Positions 1 through 8,039 of a stretch of 21,471 nt of DNA are shown here, one piece after another. The notes beneath the pieces were generated by a model. It ran no database searches and had not been told where the DNA came from. It saw only the letters and a program-made list of their open reading frames with translations. The translations under genes and the position numbers were made by a program. Source of the stretch: Bacillota bacterium (GTDB lineage Bacteria > Bacillota_I > Bacilli_A > RF39 > UBA660); assembly GCA_003524085.1 (NCBI GenBank), contig DOEC01000001.1:1-21471 (forward strand), in the 5' to 3' direction. The stretch's first letter is position 1, and each line of letters begins with the position of its first letter.

Positions 1-66
1 ACAAGTGGAGGAGATGGCTCAGCAAGCGCACCATACACAATAGAAGAAACTTCGAGTGGATGCTAA
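1..66 (+). CDS. C-terminal fragment of a probable surface protein
   Basis: Only the last 21 codons are in the window, read in frame 1 and ending in TAA at 64-66. The tail is Gly/Ser-rich (TSGGDGSASAPYTIEE) and ends in Ser-Gly-Cys. A G-x-G-S-x-x-x-P-Y-x-I pattern is common in repeat units of secreted surface or pilin-like proteins of gut Bacillota. It may belong to the same class as the secreted protein that begins at 20816, but too little is visible to say. The function is not assignable; that it is coding rests on the continuous frame and composition alone. Confidence 0.45.
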   Translation, partial: TSGGDGSASAPYTIEETSSGC

Positions 67-170
67 ACTGTGGGTCTGAGATCCCATTAACTTAACTGTG
101 TCTAACGATTAATTTACTTATAAGTAATCTAAAGGTTAAATGATAGTTTATATAATATGATATTAAGAAA

Positions 171-220
171 AAAACGGAGATAGAAGTCCGCCTTTAGGCG
201 GACGCGCCTATCTTCGTTTT
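171..220 (-). terminator. Long bidirectional rho-independent terminator
   Basis: Outer arms AAAACGGAGATAG and CTATCTTCGTTTT (one G-U) enclose a second perfect 7-bp stem GTCCGCC-TTTA-GGCGGAC. On the minus strand the stem is followed by a T-run (CCGTTTTTTTC), so it chiefly ends the ABC importer operon. Its arm overlaps the permease stop codon at 219-221. It can also stop transcription from the gene ending at 66. Confidence 0.85.
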
Positions 221-1001
221 AAACATCTAAGAGTTTTTCTATTGTGGTAATTATCTTGTAAAGCATGACTGATATTATTAAGAGTATTATTATTCCACTC
301 ATAACTAGGTTTAAGTTGAATACTTGACTTCCATAAAGTATTAGGTAACCTAAGCCTGCTTTACTTGTTAGGAATTCTCCCATTATTACACCTATAAGGC
401 ATAGTCCTATATTTATTTTACAGCTATTTATTATTATTTTATAGTTGCTTGGTATTACTACATATTTTAGTATGTCTTTATCTGTAGCTTTAAAACTTTT
501 AAGTAGTTTTATTCTATTTGTGTTAGTACTTTTAAAGCCTATGCTAATTGACTGAATGCTTACAATTATACTTATTAGAATAGCCATTAGTATTATACTT
601 TTATAGTTAGCCCCTACCCATATTATTAGAAGTGGTCCTAAAGCTACTTTAGGTAAACTATTTATTACTGTTAGATATGGGTCTATTATTTTGTCTAATG
701 TAGGACTTTTATATATTAGTATACTTAAAGTTAAACTTATTATTAGGGTTATAATAAAAGCAATTAGTGTTTCTGATAAGGTTATAAATATATGGTATAT
801 TAGATTATCTTTTATAAATAGATTTATTATAGTTACTACTATTTTACTAGGAGAACTTGTTATGAATGAGTTTATTATCTCATATTTAGCTAATACTTCC
901 CAAACTAGTAAGAAAAATAATGCTAGGCATATTTGGGATAGTTTAATAATTAGTTTGTTCTTTCGGTAAGATCTTAGGAATTTTTTTCTACTATCACTCA
1001 T
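219..1001 (-). CDS. ABC importer permease, SsuC/TauC/ThiX type
   Basis: A 260-residue inner-membrane permease of the BPD_transp_1 family used by nitrate, sulfonate, taurine and hydroxymethylpyrimidine importers. A basic N-terminus is followed by a first membrane segment at about residues 17-37, and about five further hydrophobic segments follow. The cytoplasmic EAA-type loop, which docks with the ATPase, is visible at about 168-215 (SFKATDKDILKYVVIPS to the GEFL/GLGYLI end typical of the family). It is last in a minus-strand operon. Its ATG lies inside the end of the ATPase gene (8-nt overlap ATGAGTGA), which suggests translational coupling. A terminator follows directly. The substrate cannot be read from the permease. 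Confidence 0.85.
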   Translation of the reverse strand: MSDSRKKFLRSYRKNKLIIKLSQICLALFFLLVWEVLAKYEIINSFITSSPSKIVVTIINLFIKDNLIYHIFITLSETLIAFIITLIISLTLSILIYKSPTLDKIIDPYLTVINSLPKVALGPLLIIWVGANYKSIILMAILISIIVSIQSISIGFKSTNTNRIKLLKSFKATDKDILKYVVIPSNYKIIINSCKINIGLCLIGVIMGEFLTSKAGLGYLILYGSQVFNLNLVMSGIIILLIISVMLYKIITTIEKLLDV

Positions 1002-1734
1002 CTATATCCCTCCATAGTAAGTCTAGGTATTCGTTAAATATACTAGTTTTTCTTCTTTCTAAAGGAGACAAGTTTTTGTCAAAGTTTAAGTTATAAATAT
1101 TCTTTACTTTAGTTGGTCTTTTACTCATTACTATAACTTTTGAACTTATGCTTAGAGCTTCTGATAAGTCATGAGTTACCATAATTGTAGTTATTCCTTC
1201 TTTTTTTAGTATGTTATATACGTCTACACTGACTTTTAGTCTGTTTTGGTAGTCAAGTGCACTAAAGGGTTCGTCTAATAGTACTAAGTTTGGTTTTGTT
1301 GCAATTGTTCTTATTAAGGCTACTCTTTGTTTCATACCACCACTTAAGTCTGTTACTTTTTTGTACATGAAGTCTTTTAATCCATATTTTGTAAGCAAGC
1401 CCTTAACGTAGTTAATGTTTTCAGTTGTTAGTTTTTTTTGTATTTTTAAACCGAGTAATGCATTATCAAGAACGTTAAGCCAAGGAAATAAGGTATCGTC
1501 TTGGAGCATATAGCTTGTTGTTGTGCCACTTTTAAATTTAACTAAGCCAGTGTAATCGTTGTCTAGTCCTGCAATTATGTTTAGTATGGTACTTTTTCCA
1601 CAACCACTTGAGCCTACTAATGAGACAAACTCCCCTTCATATACAGTAAATGATGTATCACTTACTGCTAGTGTTTCGTTTGATATACTGTTATATGTTT
1701 TGTGTAAGTGTTTAATTTTTAGTATTTCATTCAT
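994..1734 (-). CDS. ABC importer ATPase, SsuB/TauB/ThiZ type
   Basis: A 246-residue nucleotide-binding subunit that powers the importer. Walker A is GSSGCGKST (41-49), the Q-loop Gln is at 78 (YMLQDD), the signature is LSGGMKQ (130-136) and Walker B is LVLLDEP (150-156), followed by the D-loop SALD and the H-loop in MVTHDLSEAL. The FPWLNVLDNALLGL stretch and the late VIVMSKRP segment are typical of the nitrate/sulfonate/taurine subfamily. It overlaps both neighbours by 8 nt (ATGAATGA upstream, ATGAGTGA downstream), so the three proteins are probably made in fixed ratio. All catalytic motifs are intact. Confidence 0.92.
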   Translation of the reverse strand: MNEILKIKHLHKTYNSISNETLAVSDTSFTVYEGEFVSLVGSSGCGKSTILNIIAGLDNDYTGLVKFKSGTTTSYMLQDDTLFPWLNVLDNALLGLKIQKKLTTENINYVKGLLTKYGLKDFMYKKVTDLSGGMKQRVALIRTIATKPNLVLLDEPFSALDYQNRLKVSVDVYNILKKEGITTIMVTHDLSEALSISSKVIVMSKRPTKVKNIYNLNFDKNLSPLERRKTSIFNEYLDLLWRDIDE

Positions 1735-2704
1735 TATAAACCAAGTCGTTATAATTAACAGTACTTTTTAACATTCCATTGTATTCCATTAAATCAAGTA
1801 AATTATTAAATGCGCGTTCAGTGATAACTGTACTTTCCCACCAACTGTCAGCGTTTTTGTATCTTTCTACAACACTTACTAAGTCTTCAAAACTAGTACT
1901 TGTAAATTCGCTTTTTATAACTTCTGCAATTTTAGTTGCATCGTTATTTTTTACAAAGTCTAAACCTTTTTGAATACCTTTAGTAAATTTTTTAATTGTA
2001 TCTTTATTATTTTCTATGTAACTTTTTTTAGCATGGAATACTGTATAGGGAAGTTCTCCACTCATAAGTCCGATGCTTGAAAGTACACATCCATAACCTT
2101 CTTTTTCTAAAGCTAATGCGTTTGGTTCAAACAAGTTAACAAAGTCTCCTTGTTTTCCAATATATGCTCCACTTAGGTTTGCAAAGTCTACTGATAAGTC
2201 AACGTTAACATCTTTAATATTTATATTGTTTTTGTGTAGAGCATACAAGAATACCATTGATGGCATACCCCCAGAACGGCCAGCTAAGACTTTTTTTCCT
2301 TTTAATATATCAACATTAAAATTATCTTTGTACTTGCAGTCTCCAAATAAGAATTGTCCATCTCTTTTTGTAAGAGAAGAGAAACTTTTTAGATAGTCTT
2401 TAGCATTATTTTGGTAAACATAAATAGTTGCTTCAAGACCAGACAAACCAATATCTGTGTCTCCACTTAATACTGCACTTGCTACTTTGTCAGCCCCACT
2501 TGTTAGAGTTTTAGTAACTTCTAAACCTTCAAAGTAGTTATTATTAAGCGCTACATAGAATGGTGCATAAAAAACACTATGGGTAACTTCTGCAACTTTA
2601 ACTTTAACAACATCTTCTTCTTTGTTAAATTTATAATATATTCCTGTAAAACCTAAAATAGCTAAAATAAAAATACTTATAACATAATAGTATATTTTTT
2701 TCAT
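1727..2704 (-). CDS. Membrane-anchored solute-binding protein, NMT1/SsuA-like
   Basis: A 325-residue extracellular receptor for the importer. A single N-terminal hydrophobic segment (about residues 5-24) has no lipobox Cys, so it is probably tethered as an uncleaved anchor or released by signal peptidase rather than lipidated. The ligand domain shows the family signature VTHSVFYAPFYVAL (40-53), then GADKVASAVLSGDTDIGLSG (70-89) and GRSGGMPS (about 142-149). Such proteins bind nitrate, sulfonates, taurine or thiamine precursors such as hydroxymethylpyrimidine. No thiamine (TPP) riboswitch precedes the gene, so the substrate stays open. It is the first gene of the operon. Confidence 0.82.
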   Translation of the reverse strand: MKKIYYYVISIFILAILGFTGIYYKFNKEEDVVKVKVAEVTHSVFYAPFYVALNNNYFEGLEVTKTLTSGADKVASAVLSGDTDIGLSGLEATIYVYQNNAKDYLKSFSSLTKRDGQFLFGDCKYKDNFNVDILKGKKVLAGRSGGMPSMVFLYALHKNNINIKDVNVDLSVDFANLSGAYIGKQGDFVNLFEPNALALEKEGYGCVLSSIGLMSGELPYTVFHAKKSYIENNKDTIKKFTKGIQKGLDFVKNNDATKIAEVIKSEFTSTSFEDLVSVVERYKNADSWWESTVITERAFNNLLDLMEYNGMLKSTVNYNDLVYNE

Positions 2705-2724
2705 ATAACCTCACTTTCAATTAT

Positions 2725-2753
2725 AGTATATGGGTTAAATGGTTATGTGTGAC
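2725..2753 (-). promoter_or_regulatory. Promoter of the ABC importer operon
   Basis: On the minus strand GTCACA (2748-2753) is separated by 17 nt from TATACT (2725-2730). An overlapping TATAAT lies at 2720-2725. The -35 box ends two bases from the left arm of the AbiE inverted repeat, so a repressor on that repeat could affect this divergent operon too. Confidence 0.45.
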
Positions 2754-2754
2754 T

Positions 2755-2807
2755 TTATAACATAATGTCGGGTAAATTATTGAAAATAACCCGACATTGT
2801 GTTATAA
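2755..2807. promoter_or_regulatory. 19-bp inverted repeat, likely AbiEi operator
   Basis: Arms at 2755-2773 and 2789-2807 are complementary at 18 of 19 positions (core AATGTCGGGT / ACCCGACATT), with a 15-nt spacer. The repeat covers the whole abiE promoter: the -35 is in the spacer and the -10 is at the end of the right arm. AbiEi antitoxins of this family are known to bind inverted repeats upstream of their own operon and repress it. That this is the site here is an inference from position and symmetry. Confidence 0.75.
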
Positions 2808-2808
2808 T
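2780..2808 (+). promoter_or_regulatory. abiE promoter
   Basis: TTGAAA (2780-2785), a 17-nt spacer and TATAAT (2803-2808) form a near-consensus vegetative promoter. Transcription would begin near 2815, which excludes an ATG at 2765 as the start of abiEi and favours the ATG at 2825. Confidence 0.8.
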
Positions 2809-2824
2809 TGACATGGTGGTTGGA

Positions 2825-3364
2825 ATGATTTATAATTATAGTGAACTCTTGAAAAAGAAGAGTAGAAAAGAGATAGAAACTTTAGTTTTAAATAAAAAAC
2901 TTTATAAATTGGAAACTGGAATTTATTCTGATACATTAGTTGGAGACGATTTAGTTGTTTATTCTAAAAAATATAAGAGTTCTATTGTTACTATGGAAAG
3001 TGCTTTTTATTATTATGATTTGACTGATGTTGTACCTACTGTTACTACTTTGGCTACTTTGAGTAATGCAAGAAAGATTAAAAATAGAAATGTTAAACAG
3101 TATTATGTGCCTAAAGGAAGATTTGAAAGTGGAAAAGTACTTGAAAGGGTTAAAGATGGAAGTTTTTATATTTATGACAAAGAGAGACTTTTAGTTGAGC
3201 TTGTTAGAAATAAAAATAAAATGTCTTTAGAGTATTATAAAGAAATAATTCGTAATTATAGGGCTATTAGTGATAAACTAAATTTTAGAAAGGTTGATAA
3301 GTATTTAAAGTTATATAAAAATGAAGATAATCTATCTAATATTATATGGAATGAGGTGTTATAG
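2825..3364 (+). CDS. abiEi: AbiEi-type antitoxin and transcriptional repressor
   Basis: A 179-residue antitoxin of a type IV AbiE system. The start is placed at ATG 2825 because the promoter -10 lies at 2803-2808 and a GGTGG ribosome site precedes this ATG; the open frame itself reaches back to 2765. The N-terminal part (SRKEIETLVLNKKLYKLETGIYS) is a winged-helix-like 'Abi_Ei' domain. The middle carries the family pattern SAFYYYDLTDVVPTVTTLAT. AbiEi proteins repress their own operon and neutralise AbiEii without stable complex formation. It ends in TAG directly before the TTG start of the toxin gene. The family call rests on domain pattern plus the diagnostic partner gene. Confidence 0.8.
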   Translation: MIYNYSELLKKKSRKEIETLVLNKKLYKLETGIYSDTLVGDDLVVYSKKYKSSIVTMESAFYYYDLTDVVPTVTTLATLSNARKIKNRNVKQYYVPKGRFESGKVLERVKDGSFYIYDKERLLVELVRNKNKMSLEYYKEIIRNYRAISDKLNFRKVDKYLKLYKNEDNLSNIIWNEVL

Positions 3365-4171
3365 TTGTTAAATTTTGAAAAACTTATAGAAAAGTATACT
3401 GAACTTGGTTATCAGTATAAAACGGCAAGTTCTTTGGCAGGACAGGATGTATTTATTTATAAACTTTTTAAGAGCAAGTATAAAGATAATATTACTCTTA
3501 AAGGTGGAATTATAATGCATAGTATTTCTAAAGATAAGAGACGAACTACTAGAGATATAGATTTAGATTTTATTAAATATTCTTTAGAAGATGATAGAAT
3601 TAGAGAATTTATTGGAAGTTTATGTAGTGGTGAAGACGGAGTGAATATTTCTATTAAAGGTAATATAATACCTTTGAAACATCAAGATTATAATGGTAAA
3701 AGAGTTTATGTTGAACTTAAGGATTTCTTTGGGAATGTTTTAGAAACTAAAATTGATATAGGTGTTCATAAAAATTTTAATTTAATTCAAGAGGAGTATT
3801 ATTTTGATTTAAAATCTTCAAATGAAAAAGTGAAATTGTTAATTAATTCTAAAGAACAAATAATAGTTGAAAAAGTTTTATCTTTACTGCGGTTTGGAAA
3901 ACAAACTACTAGATATAAAGATGTGTTTGATATTTATTATTTAATAAGTTATTCTATTGATGTTAAAAAAGTTGTTAAATATTTTGAATGTTATGTATTC
4001 AATAATGAGAATTTTGAAGAAAAAAATATGAAAGATGTAAGTGATAGTTTAAGAGAAATATTATATAGTAAAAGAATTTATACTAACTTAAAATTAAAGG
4101 AGTATAATTGGTTAAATATATCTGTGGATGTTATAATTAAGAAATTAATTAATTTTTTTGAAAGTATATAA
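3365..4171 (+). CDS. abiEii: AbiEii-type nucleotidyltransferase toxin
   Basis: A 268-residue DNA-polymerase-beta-like nucleotidyltransferase. The active-site motif is visible: LKGG (45-48) followed by R60-x-T62-x-D64-I-D66, the GG...RxTxDID pattern of AbiEii/MenT toxins. An acidic KIDIGVH strand (about 128-134) and a KVLSLLRFGKQTTRYKDVFDI segment (about 171-191) supply the remaining conserved Lys/Asp residues. Relatives block growth by transferring nucleotides to tRNA 3' ends, giving phage-induced abortive infection. The start is TTG at 3365, immediately after the abiEi stop, with GAGGTG as ribosome site; the next in-frame ATG would cut into the catalytic motif. No clear terminator follows. 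Confidence 0.87.
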   Translation: MLNFEKLIEKYTELGYQYKTASSLAGQDVFIYKLFKSKYKDNITLKGGIIMHSISKDKRRTTRDIDLDFIKYSLEDDRIREFIGSLCSGEDGVNISIKGNIIPLKHQDYNGKRVYVELKDFFGNVLETKIDIGVHKNFNLIQEEYYFDLKSSNEKVKLLINSKEQIIVEKVLSLLRFGKQTTRYKDVFDIYYLISYSIDVKKVVKYFECYVFNNENFEEKNMKDVSDSLREILYSKRIYTNLKLKEYNWLNISVDVIIKKLINFFESI

Positions 4172-4203
4172 CTAAAAAAGTTCTGTTCATTTAGTTAAAT
4201 CTA

Positions 4204-4212
4204 TGGTAAAAT
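4204..4212 (+). promoter_or_regulatory. Extended -10 promoter of the acyl operon
   Basis: TGG-TAAAAT (TGn extended -10) sits 21 bases before the start codon. The -35 at 17-nt spacing (TGTTCA, 4184-4189) is weak. The same TGG-TA-AAT form recurs before tsaB, rubrerythrin and the AAA gene, which supports it as a promoter style of this genome. Confidence 0.55.
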
Positions 4213-4232
4213 GGTTTTAGAGAGTGATGGCA

Positions 4233-4985
4233 ATGAGATGTTTAATAACAGGTGGCTCTAGTGGGATTGGACTAGAGATGGCTAAGTATTTGAGTAGTTT
4301 AGGACATGAAGTTGTTCTTGTTAGTAAGGATGAAAACAAACTACTTAAGGTAAGTGAGAGTATTAAAAGGTCTAGAGTTTATGTGTGTGATTTAACTTAT
4401 GATAGTGAAGTTAAGAAATTATGTGAGTATATTTTAAGAGAAAAGTTTGAAGTGGTTATTAATTGTGCTGGGTTTGGCGCTTTTGGAAGTTACGACGAGG
4501 TAAGCTTAGATAGAGAAATGGATATGGTTAAAGTTAATGTAACTAGTCTGCATAAAATTACTAAGACTTGCTTAAAATATATGGAAGAGTGTAGTAATGC
4601 CTATATTCTAAACGTTGCTAGTATCGCTGGTTTACTTCCTGGTGGACCACTACTAAATACATACTATGCTACTAAAAGTTATGTAAGAAGCTATACTCTA
4701 GGCATATATGAGGAGTTAAGACGTAAAAAAAGTAGAGTTAATGTGTCATGCTTGTGTCCAGGGCCAGTTAAAACTAACTTTAATAATGTTGCAGGTGGAC
4801 ACTTTAGTATTAGAAGTAAAACACCAGAGTATGTAAGTAAGTATGCTATTGATATGATGTTTAAGAAGAAATTAGTAATACTTCCTGGGTTAGATGTTAA
4901 ACTTGGTTCTTTTTTTGGAAGAGTTTTACCTAGTAAATTAGTACTTAGAGTATTATATAAAGTAGAACATAAGAAAAGAGGTTAG
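4233..4985 (+). CDS. Short-chain dehydrogenase/reductase
   Basis: A 250-residue classical SDR, soluble and NAD(P)H dependent. The cofactor motif TGGSSGIG is at residues 6-13, the NCAG motif at 77-80 and the catalytic triad S130, Y144 and K148 (YYATK) is complete. The ATG at 4233 is chosen over a GTG at 4224 and an ATG at 4227 because GAGAGTG is then correctly spaced. It is the first gene of an operon, 4 bases before an E2-like acyltransferase that in turn overlaps an acyl-CoA synthetase. It therefore probably reduces a keto or aldehyde group on an acyl or lipid intermediate. The substrate is unknown. Confidence 0.85.
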   Translation: MRCLITGGSSGIGLEMAKYLSSLGHEVVLVSKDENKLLKVSESIKRSRVYVCDLTYDSEVKKLCEYILREKFEVVINCAGFGAFGSYDEVSLDREMDMVKVNVTSLHKITKTCLKYMEECSNAYILNVASIAGLLPGGPLLNTYYATKSYVRSYTLGIYEELRRKKSRVNVSCLCPGPVKTNFNNVAGGHFSIRSKTPEYVSKYAIDMMFKKKLVILPGLDVKLGSFFGRVLPSKLVLRVLYKVEHKKRG

Positions 4986-4989
4986 AGTA

Positions 4990-5847
4990 ATGAATAGAAG
5001 AGATGGAATTAGAGTAAAAAATTTAGACGCAATGCATGTATTAATGCCTTATATTAAGCCTAATAGATGTGATAGTGATGTGTTTATTAATCAGTTACTT
5101 GATGTAACAGAATTAGTTAAGTATATGGATAACTTAAAAAAGAAAGAGAAAGATATTACATATTTTCATTTATTTATGACACTTATTGCTAAGACAATTT
5201 ATAATAAACCTTTGTTAAATAGATTTGTTGTAAATAAGAGATTTTATGATAGAAAAGATGTTAGTATTGCTTTTACAGCTAAAGTTAATTATGAAGATAA
5301 AGCTAAAGAGATTTTGTCTGTTATTAAGATAGAAGAAAATGATAATTTATTTTCAATTAAAGAGAAGACTTTGAAGGCTGTAGAAAACGTTAGAAATGCA
5401 AAGGAAAGTGGAACTAATAACAGTATGAACATTATAGCTAAGTTACCTGGTTTTATATTAAGTCCAGTAGTTGGGATTATTAAATGGATGGACAGGCATG
5501 ATTTACTTCCAAAGAGTTTAATTGATGATAACTTGTATTACAGCACTTGTATTGTAAGTAATTTGGGAAGTATTAAGAGTGGAGCAATATATCATAATTT
5601 GACTGATTTTGGAACAAGTAGTATACTTGCGACTATTGGTGAAATAAAGGAACAGTACGTTTTAATAGATGGTAAACAAGAAAAGAGATACCTTTGTGAA
5701 TTTGGTATTAATATAGATGAAAGAATAGCAGATGGAGTTTATTTTGTTAAGGCTGTTAAGTTAATGCAAGATATTCTTAATAAGCCAGAAAGTCTAGAGG
5801 AGAACGTAAATGAAAAGATTAGAGAAACAACAAAACTTAAGTATTAG
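4990..5847 (+). CDS. Lipoyl-less 2-oxoacid dehydrogenase E2-like acyltransferase
   Basis: A 285-residue protein of the chloramphenicol-acetyltransferase fold shared with E2 catalytic domains, without lipoyl or E1-binding domains. Landmarks are RRDG (3-6), MPYIKPNR (19-26), NRFV (77-80) and a C-terminal strand INIDERIADG (240-249). That strand aligns with the E2 active site DHRxxDG. The usual catalytic His is replaced by Glu244 while D248-G249 remain. E2-like proteins with a DER-type motif occur, to my memory, in gut Firmicutes and Bacteroidetes beside AMP-ligases, so the change may be a family trait rather than inactivation. A role in acyl transfer within this operon is inferred. It must not be read as a pyruvate dehydrogenase subunit. 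Confidence 0.75.
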   Translation: MNRRDGIRVKNLDAMHVLMPYIKPNRCDSDVFINQLLDVTELVKYMDNLKKKEKDITYFHLFMTLIAKTIYNKPLLNRFVVNKRFYDRKDVSIAFTAKVNYEDKAKEILSVIKIEENDNLFSIKEKTLKAVENVRNAKESGTNNSMNIIAKLPGFILSPVVGIIKWMDRHDLLPKSLIDDNLYYSTCIVSNLGSIKSGAIYHNLTDFGTSSILATIGEIKEQYVLIDGKQEKRYLCEFGINIDERIADGVYFVKAVKLMQDILNKPESLEENVNEKIRETTKLKY

Positions 5848-7537
5848 TAAACCATGGGTTAAGTATTATGATGAGTGGACACCAAAGAGTTTTGATTATC
5901 CAGAAAAGATGCTATGGGAGTTTGTTAAAGAGAGTGCTGAAAAGAACCCTAATAATATGGCTTATGAGTATTATGGGTCTAATGCTACATTTAAAAAGTT
6001 AATGAAAGAGATAGAAGAATGTGCTAGGAGTTTAAAGAGTATTGGGGTTAAAAAAGACGATATAGTTACAGTGTGTTCTCCTAATATCCCACAAGCAGTA
6101 GTTTTGTTTTACGCGATTAATATGATAGGTGCAGTTAGTAATATGATACATCCTTTGAGTGCTGAAAAAGAGATAGAAAATTATTTGTGTTTATCTAAAA
6201 GTAAGTATGTTTTTTGTATAGATATTACTTTGGATAAGTTATTAAATGTGATAAAGAATACTAGTGTAGAATTAGTTGTTGTTTTGTCTGCTGCAGATAA
6301 GATGAGTACAATTACAAAATATGCTTATAAGCTTACACAGGGTAGAAAGATTAAGGTAGACTATAATAATGAGTATTTACTTAGTTGGAGTAGTTTTATT
6401 GATTTTGGATACTTATATGATGGAGAATATAAGGTTAAGAGAAAGACTACTGATAGAGCAGTAATTTTATATAGTGGTGGAACAACAGGTAAACCTAAGG
6501 GGATAGTAATTAGTAATAGAAACTTTAATGCTGCGACTATGCAAACTGGTACTATGATAACTCCAGTAAAAGATGGGGACACCGTTTTAACAATTATGCC
6601 AATATTTCATGCATTTGGGCTTGATGTGTGCATACATACACCTTTAACTTATGGGGTTACTTGTATACTTATTCCTGTGTTTAATTATAAAACGTTTGGT
6701 AGGTTAATTAAGCAATATAAACCTAATTATATAGTGGGAGTGCCAGCATTATTACAAACTATGATTAATGATGCTAGCTTACAAAATGAAGATATGTCTT
6801 TTGTTAAATGTATTATTACAGGAGGAGATGTTGTTAGTGCTGAGTTAAAGACTAAAGTTGATAAGTTTATGAGGGAAAGAGGGTCTAGTGCGACTGTTAG
6901 ACCAGGATACGGGTTAACTGAAGGGTCTGGTGCTAGTAGCTTTTTACCTGATAAACATCAGAAATTAGGTTCAACTGGTATACCTTGTCAAGATTGCACA
7001 TATAAGATAGTTGATATTGAAACTAATAAGGAAGTTCCAGCAAATACTGTGGGGGAAATTCTTATAAGTGGACCTAATGTAATGCTAGGGTATTTGAATG
7101 ATCCAGAAGAGACTAAGAAAGTTTTAGAAAAAGATAAAGACAATGTAGTGTGGCTTCATACTGGAGATATGGGTAAGATGGATGAAGACGGGTTTGTTTA
7201 TTTTGATGGTAGACTTAAGAGAATTATTATTTCTAGTGGGTATAATTTGTATCCTAATCATATTGAGAGTGTTATTATGAAACATCCTATGGTAGAAGAA
7301 GTTTGTGTTATAGGAGTAGATCATCCTTATAAGTCTCAAGTTGCTAAAGCTTTTGTAGTATTAAAGAGTGAGGCAAGAGAAGACACTGTTAGAAGAGAGA
7401 TTAAAAAACTATGTTTAGAGTATCTTGCTAAGTATAGTCAGCCTTATCAAATAGAGTTTAGAAGTAGTTTACCTAGAACTAATTTGGGTAAAATTGATTA
7501 TAAACAATTAGAACGTGAAGAAAAAGAAAAGAAGTAA
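5810..7537 (+). CDS. AMP-forming acyl-CoA synthetase
   Basis: A 575-residue member of the ANL adenylating family that activates a carboxylic acid to an acyl-AMP and then a thioester. The P-loop-like motif YSGGTTGKPKG is at 221-231, GYGLTEGSG at about 368, the hinge region HTGDMGKMDEDG near 450, and the C-terminal catalytic Lys is in NLGKIDYKQL near 564. All are intact. No signal peptide is visible, so it is cytoplasmic. Its start lies 38 nt inside the acyltransferase gene and is set by GAGGAG six bases upstream, indicating tight coupling. The overall resemblance is to medium/long-chain fatty-acid ligases, but the exact acid is not readable. Confidence 0.88.
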   Translation: MKRLEKQQNLSISKPWVKYYDEWTPKSFDYPEKMLWEFVKESAEKNPNNMAYEYYGSNATFKKLMKEIEECARSLKSIGVKKDDIVTVCSPNIPQAVVLFYAINMIGAVSNMIHPLSAEKEIENYLCLSKSKYVFCIDITLDKLLNVIKNTSVELVVVLSAADKMSTITKYAYKLTQGRKIKVDYNNEYLLSWSSFIDFGYLYDGEYKVKRKTTDRAVILYSGGTTGKPKGIVISNRNFNAATMQTGTMITPVKDGDTVLTIMPIFHAFGLDVCIHTPLTYGVTCILIPVFNYKTFGRLIKQYKPNYIVGVPALLQTMINDASLQNEDMSFVKCIITGGDVVSAELKTKVDKFMRERGSSATVRPGYGLTEGSGASSFLPDKHQKLGSTGIPCQDCTYKIVDIETNKEVPANTVGEILISGPNVMLGYLNDPEETKKVLEKDKDNVVWLHTGDMGKMDEDGFVYFDGRLKRIIISSGYNLYPNHIESVIMKHPMVEEVCVIGVDHPYKSQVAKAFVVLKSEAREDTVRREIKKLCLEYLAKYSQPYQIEFRSSLPRTNLGKIDYKQLEREEKEKK

Positions 7538-7538
7538 G

Positions 7539-7569
7539 TCTTTCATTTCAAGTGAAAGATTTTTCTTTT
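7539..7569 (+). terminator. Terminator of the acyl operon
   Basis: A TCTTTCA / TGAAAGA stem (7539-7545, 7553-7559) is followed by a T-rich tract TTTTTCTTTT, starting two bases after the acyl-CoA synthetase stop. Confidence 0.85.
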
Positions 7570-7590
7570 GTGTGTAAAATCTTTCAGTAG

Positions 7591-7620
7591 AAAAAACTAA
7601 GGAGCGGTTGCTCCTTAATT
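7591..7620 (-). terminator. Terminator of hsp20
   Basis: An 8-bp stem TAAGGAGC-GGTT-GCTCCTTA (7598-7617) is followed on the minus strand by GTTTTTT. It lies just past the Hsp20 stop codon and faces the acyl-operon terminator. Confidence 0.85.
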
Positions 7621-7626
7621 TTAGCT

Positions 7627-8016
7627 TTATTCAATATCAATAAGTTTTTTGTTGTCTTTCTTAGGGGATTCTGGAACTATTACTCTTAATGTTCCATCTT
7701 TAAATTCAGCTTTGATATCTTCATGATTTACATCGCCAATATAGAATTCTCTTTTGAATGAACCAGAATATCTTTCTCTTTTAATGTAGTGTTTATCTTT
7801 GTCTTCATGTTTTTCACTCTTGTGAGCAGATATTGTAAGATATCCATCTTCAACTTCAATTTTAACATCTTTTTTGTCAAATCCTGGGATATCCATTACG
7901 ATGTTGTATTTACCTTCTTTCTCATAAATATCACAATTCATGTTCATAACTTTTTTTTCTGGTTCAAAATCATTAAAGAAATCATCTAAATAAAATCTTC
8001 CTGGTAATAAACTCAT
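7627..8016 (-). CDS. hsp20: Hsp20 / alpha-crystallin small heat-shock protein
   Basis: A 129-residue ATP-independent holdase. The N-terminal arm (MSLLPGRFYLDDFFNDF) precedes an alpha-crystallin domain at about 23-115 with the usual strands YNIVMDIPGFDKKDVKIEVEDG, RERYSGSFKREF and the A-x-x-x-x-G-x-L strand (AEFKDGTLRVIVPE). A short tail, KKLIDIE, may act as the I-x-I type anchor. The ATG is preceded by AAGGAG. A CIRCE operator over a near-consensus promoter shows HrcA control, which is common for groE/dnaK and also found for hsp20 in some Bacillota. It is a single-gene unit with its own terminator. Confidence 0.93.
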   Translation of the reverse strand: MSLLPGRFYLDDFFNDFEPEKKVMNMNCDIYEKEGKYNIVMDIPGFDKKDVKIEVEDGYLTISAHKSEKHEDKDKHYIKRERYSGSFKREFYIGDVNHEDIKAEFKDGTLRVIVPESPKKDNKKLIDIE

Positions 8017-8039
8017 AATATCATCTCCTTACAATTATC

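Noticed and set aside
2705..2824. Thiamine (TPP) riboswitch before the NMT1-like importer
   Set aside because: No CTGAGA/ACCTGA-type core or P1 stem can be found in the leader; the space is taken by promoters and the palindrome.
4990..5847. Dihydrolipoamide acyltransferase subunit of a pyruvate dehydrogenase
   Set aside because: No lipoyl or E1/E3-binding domains, the catalytic His is replaced and no E1 or E3 genes are adjacent.
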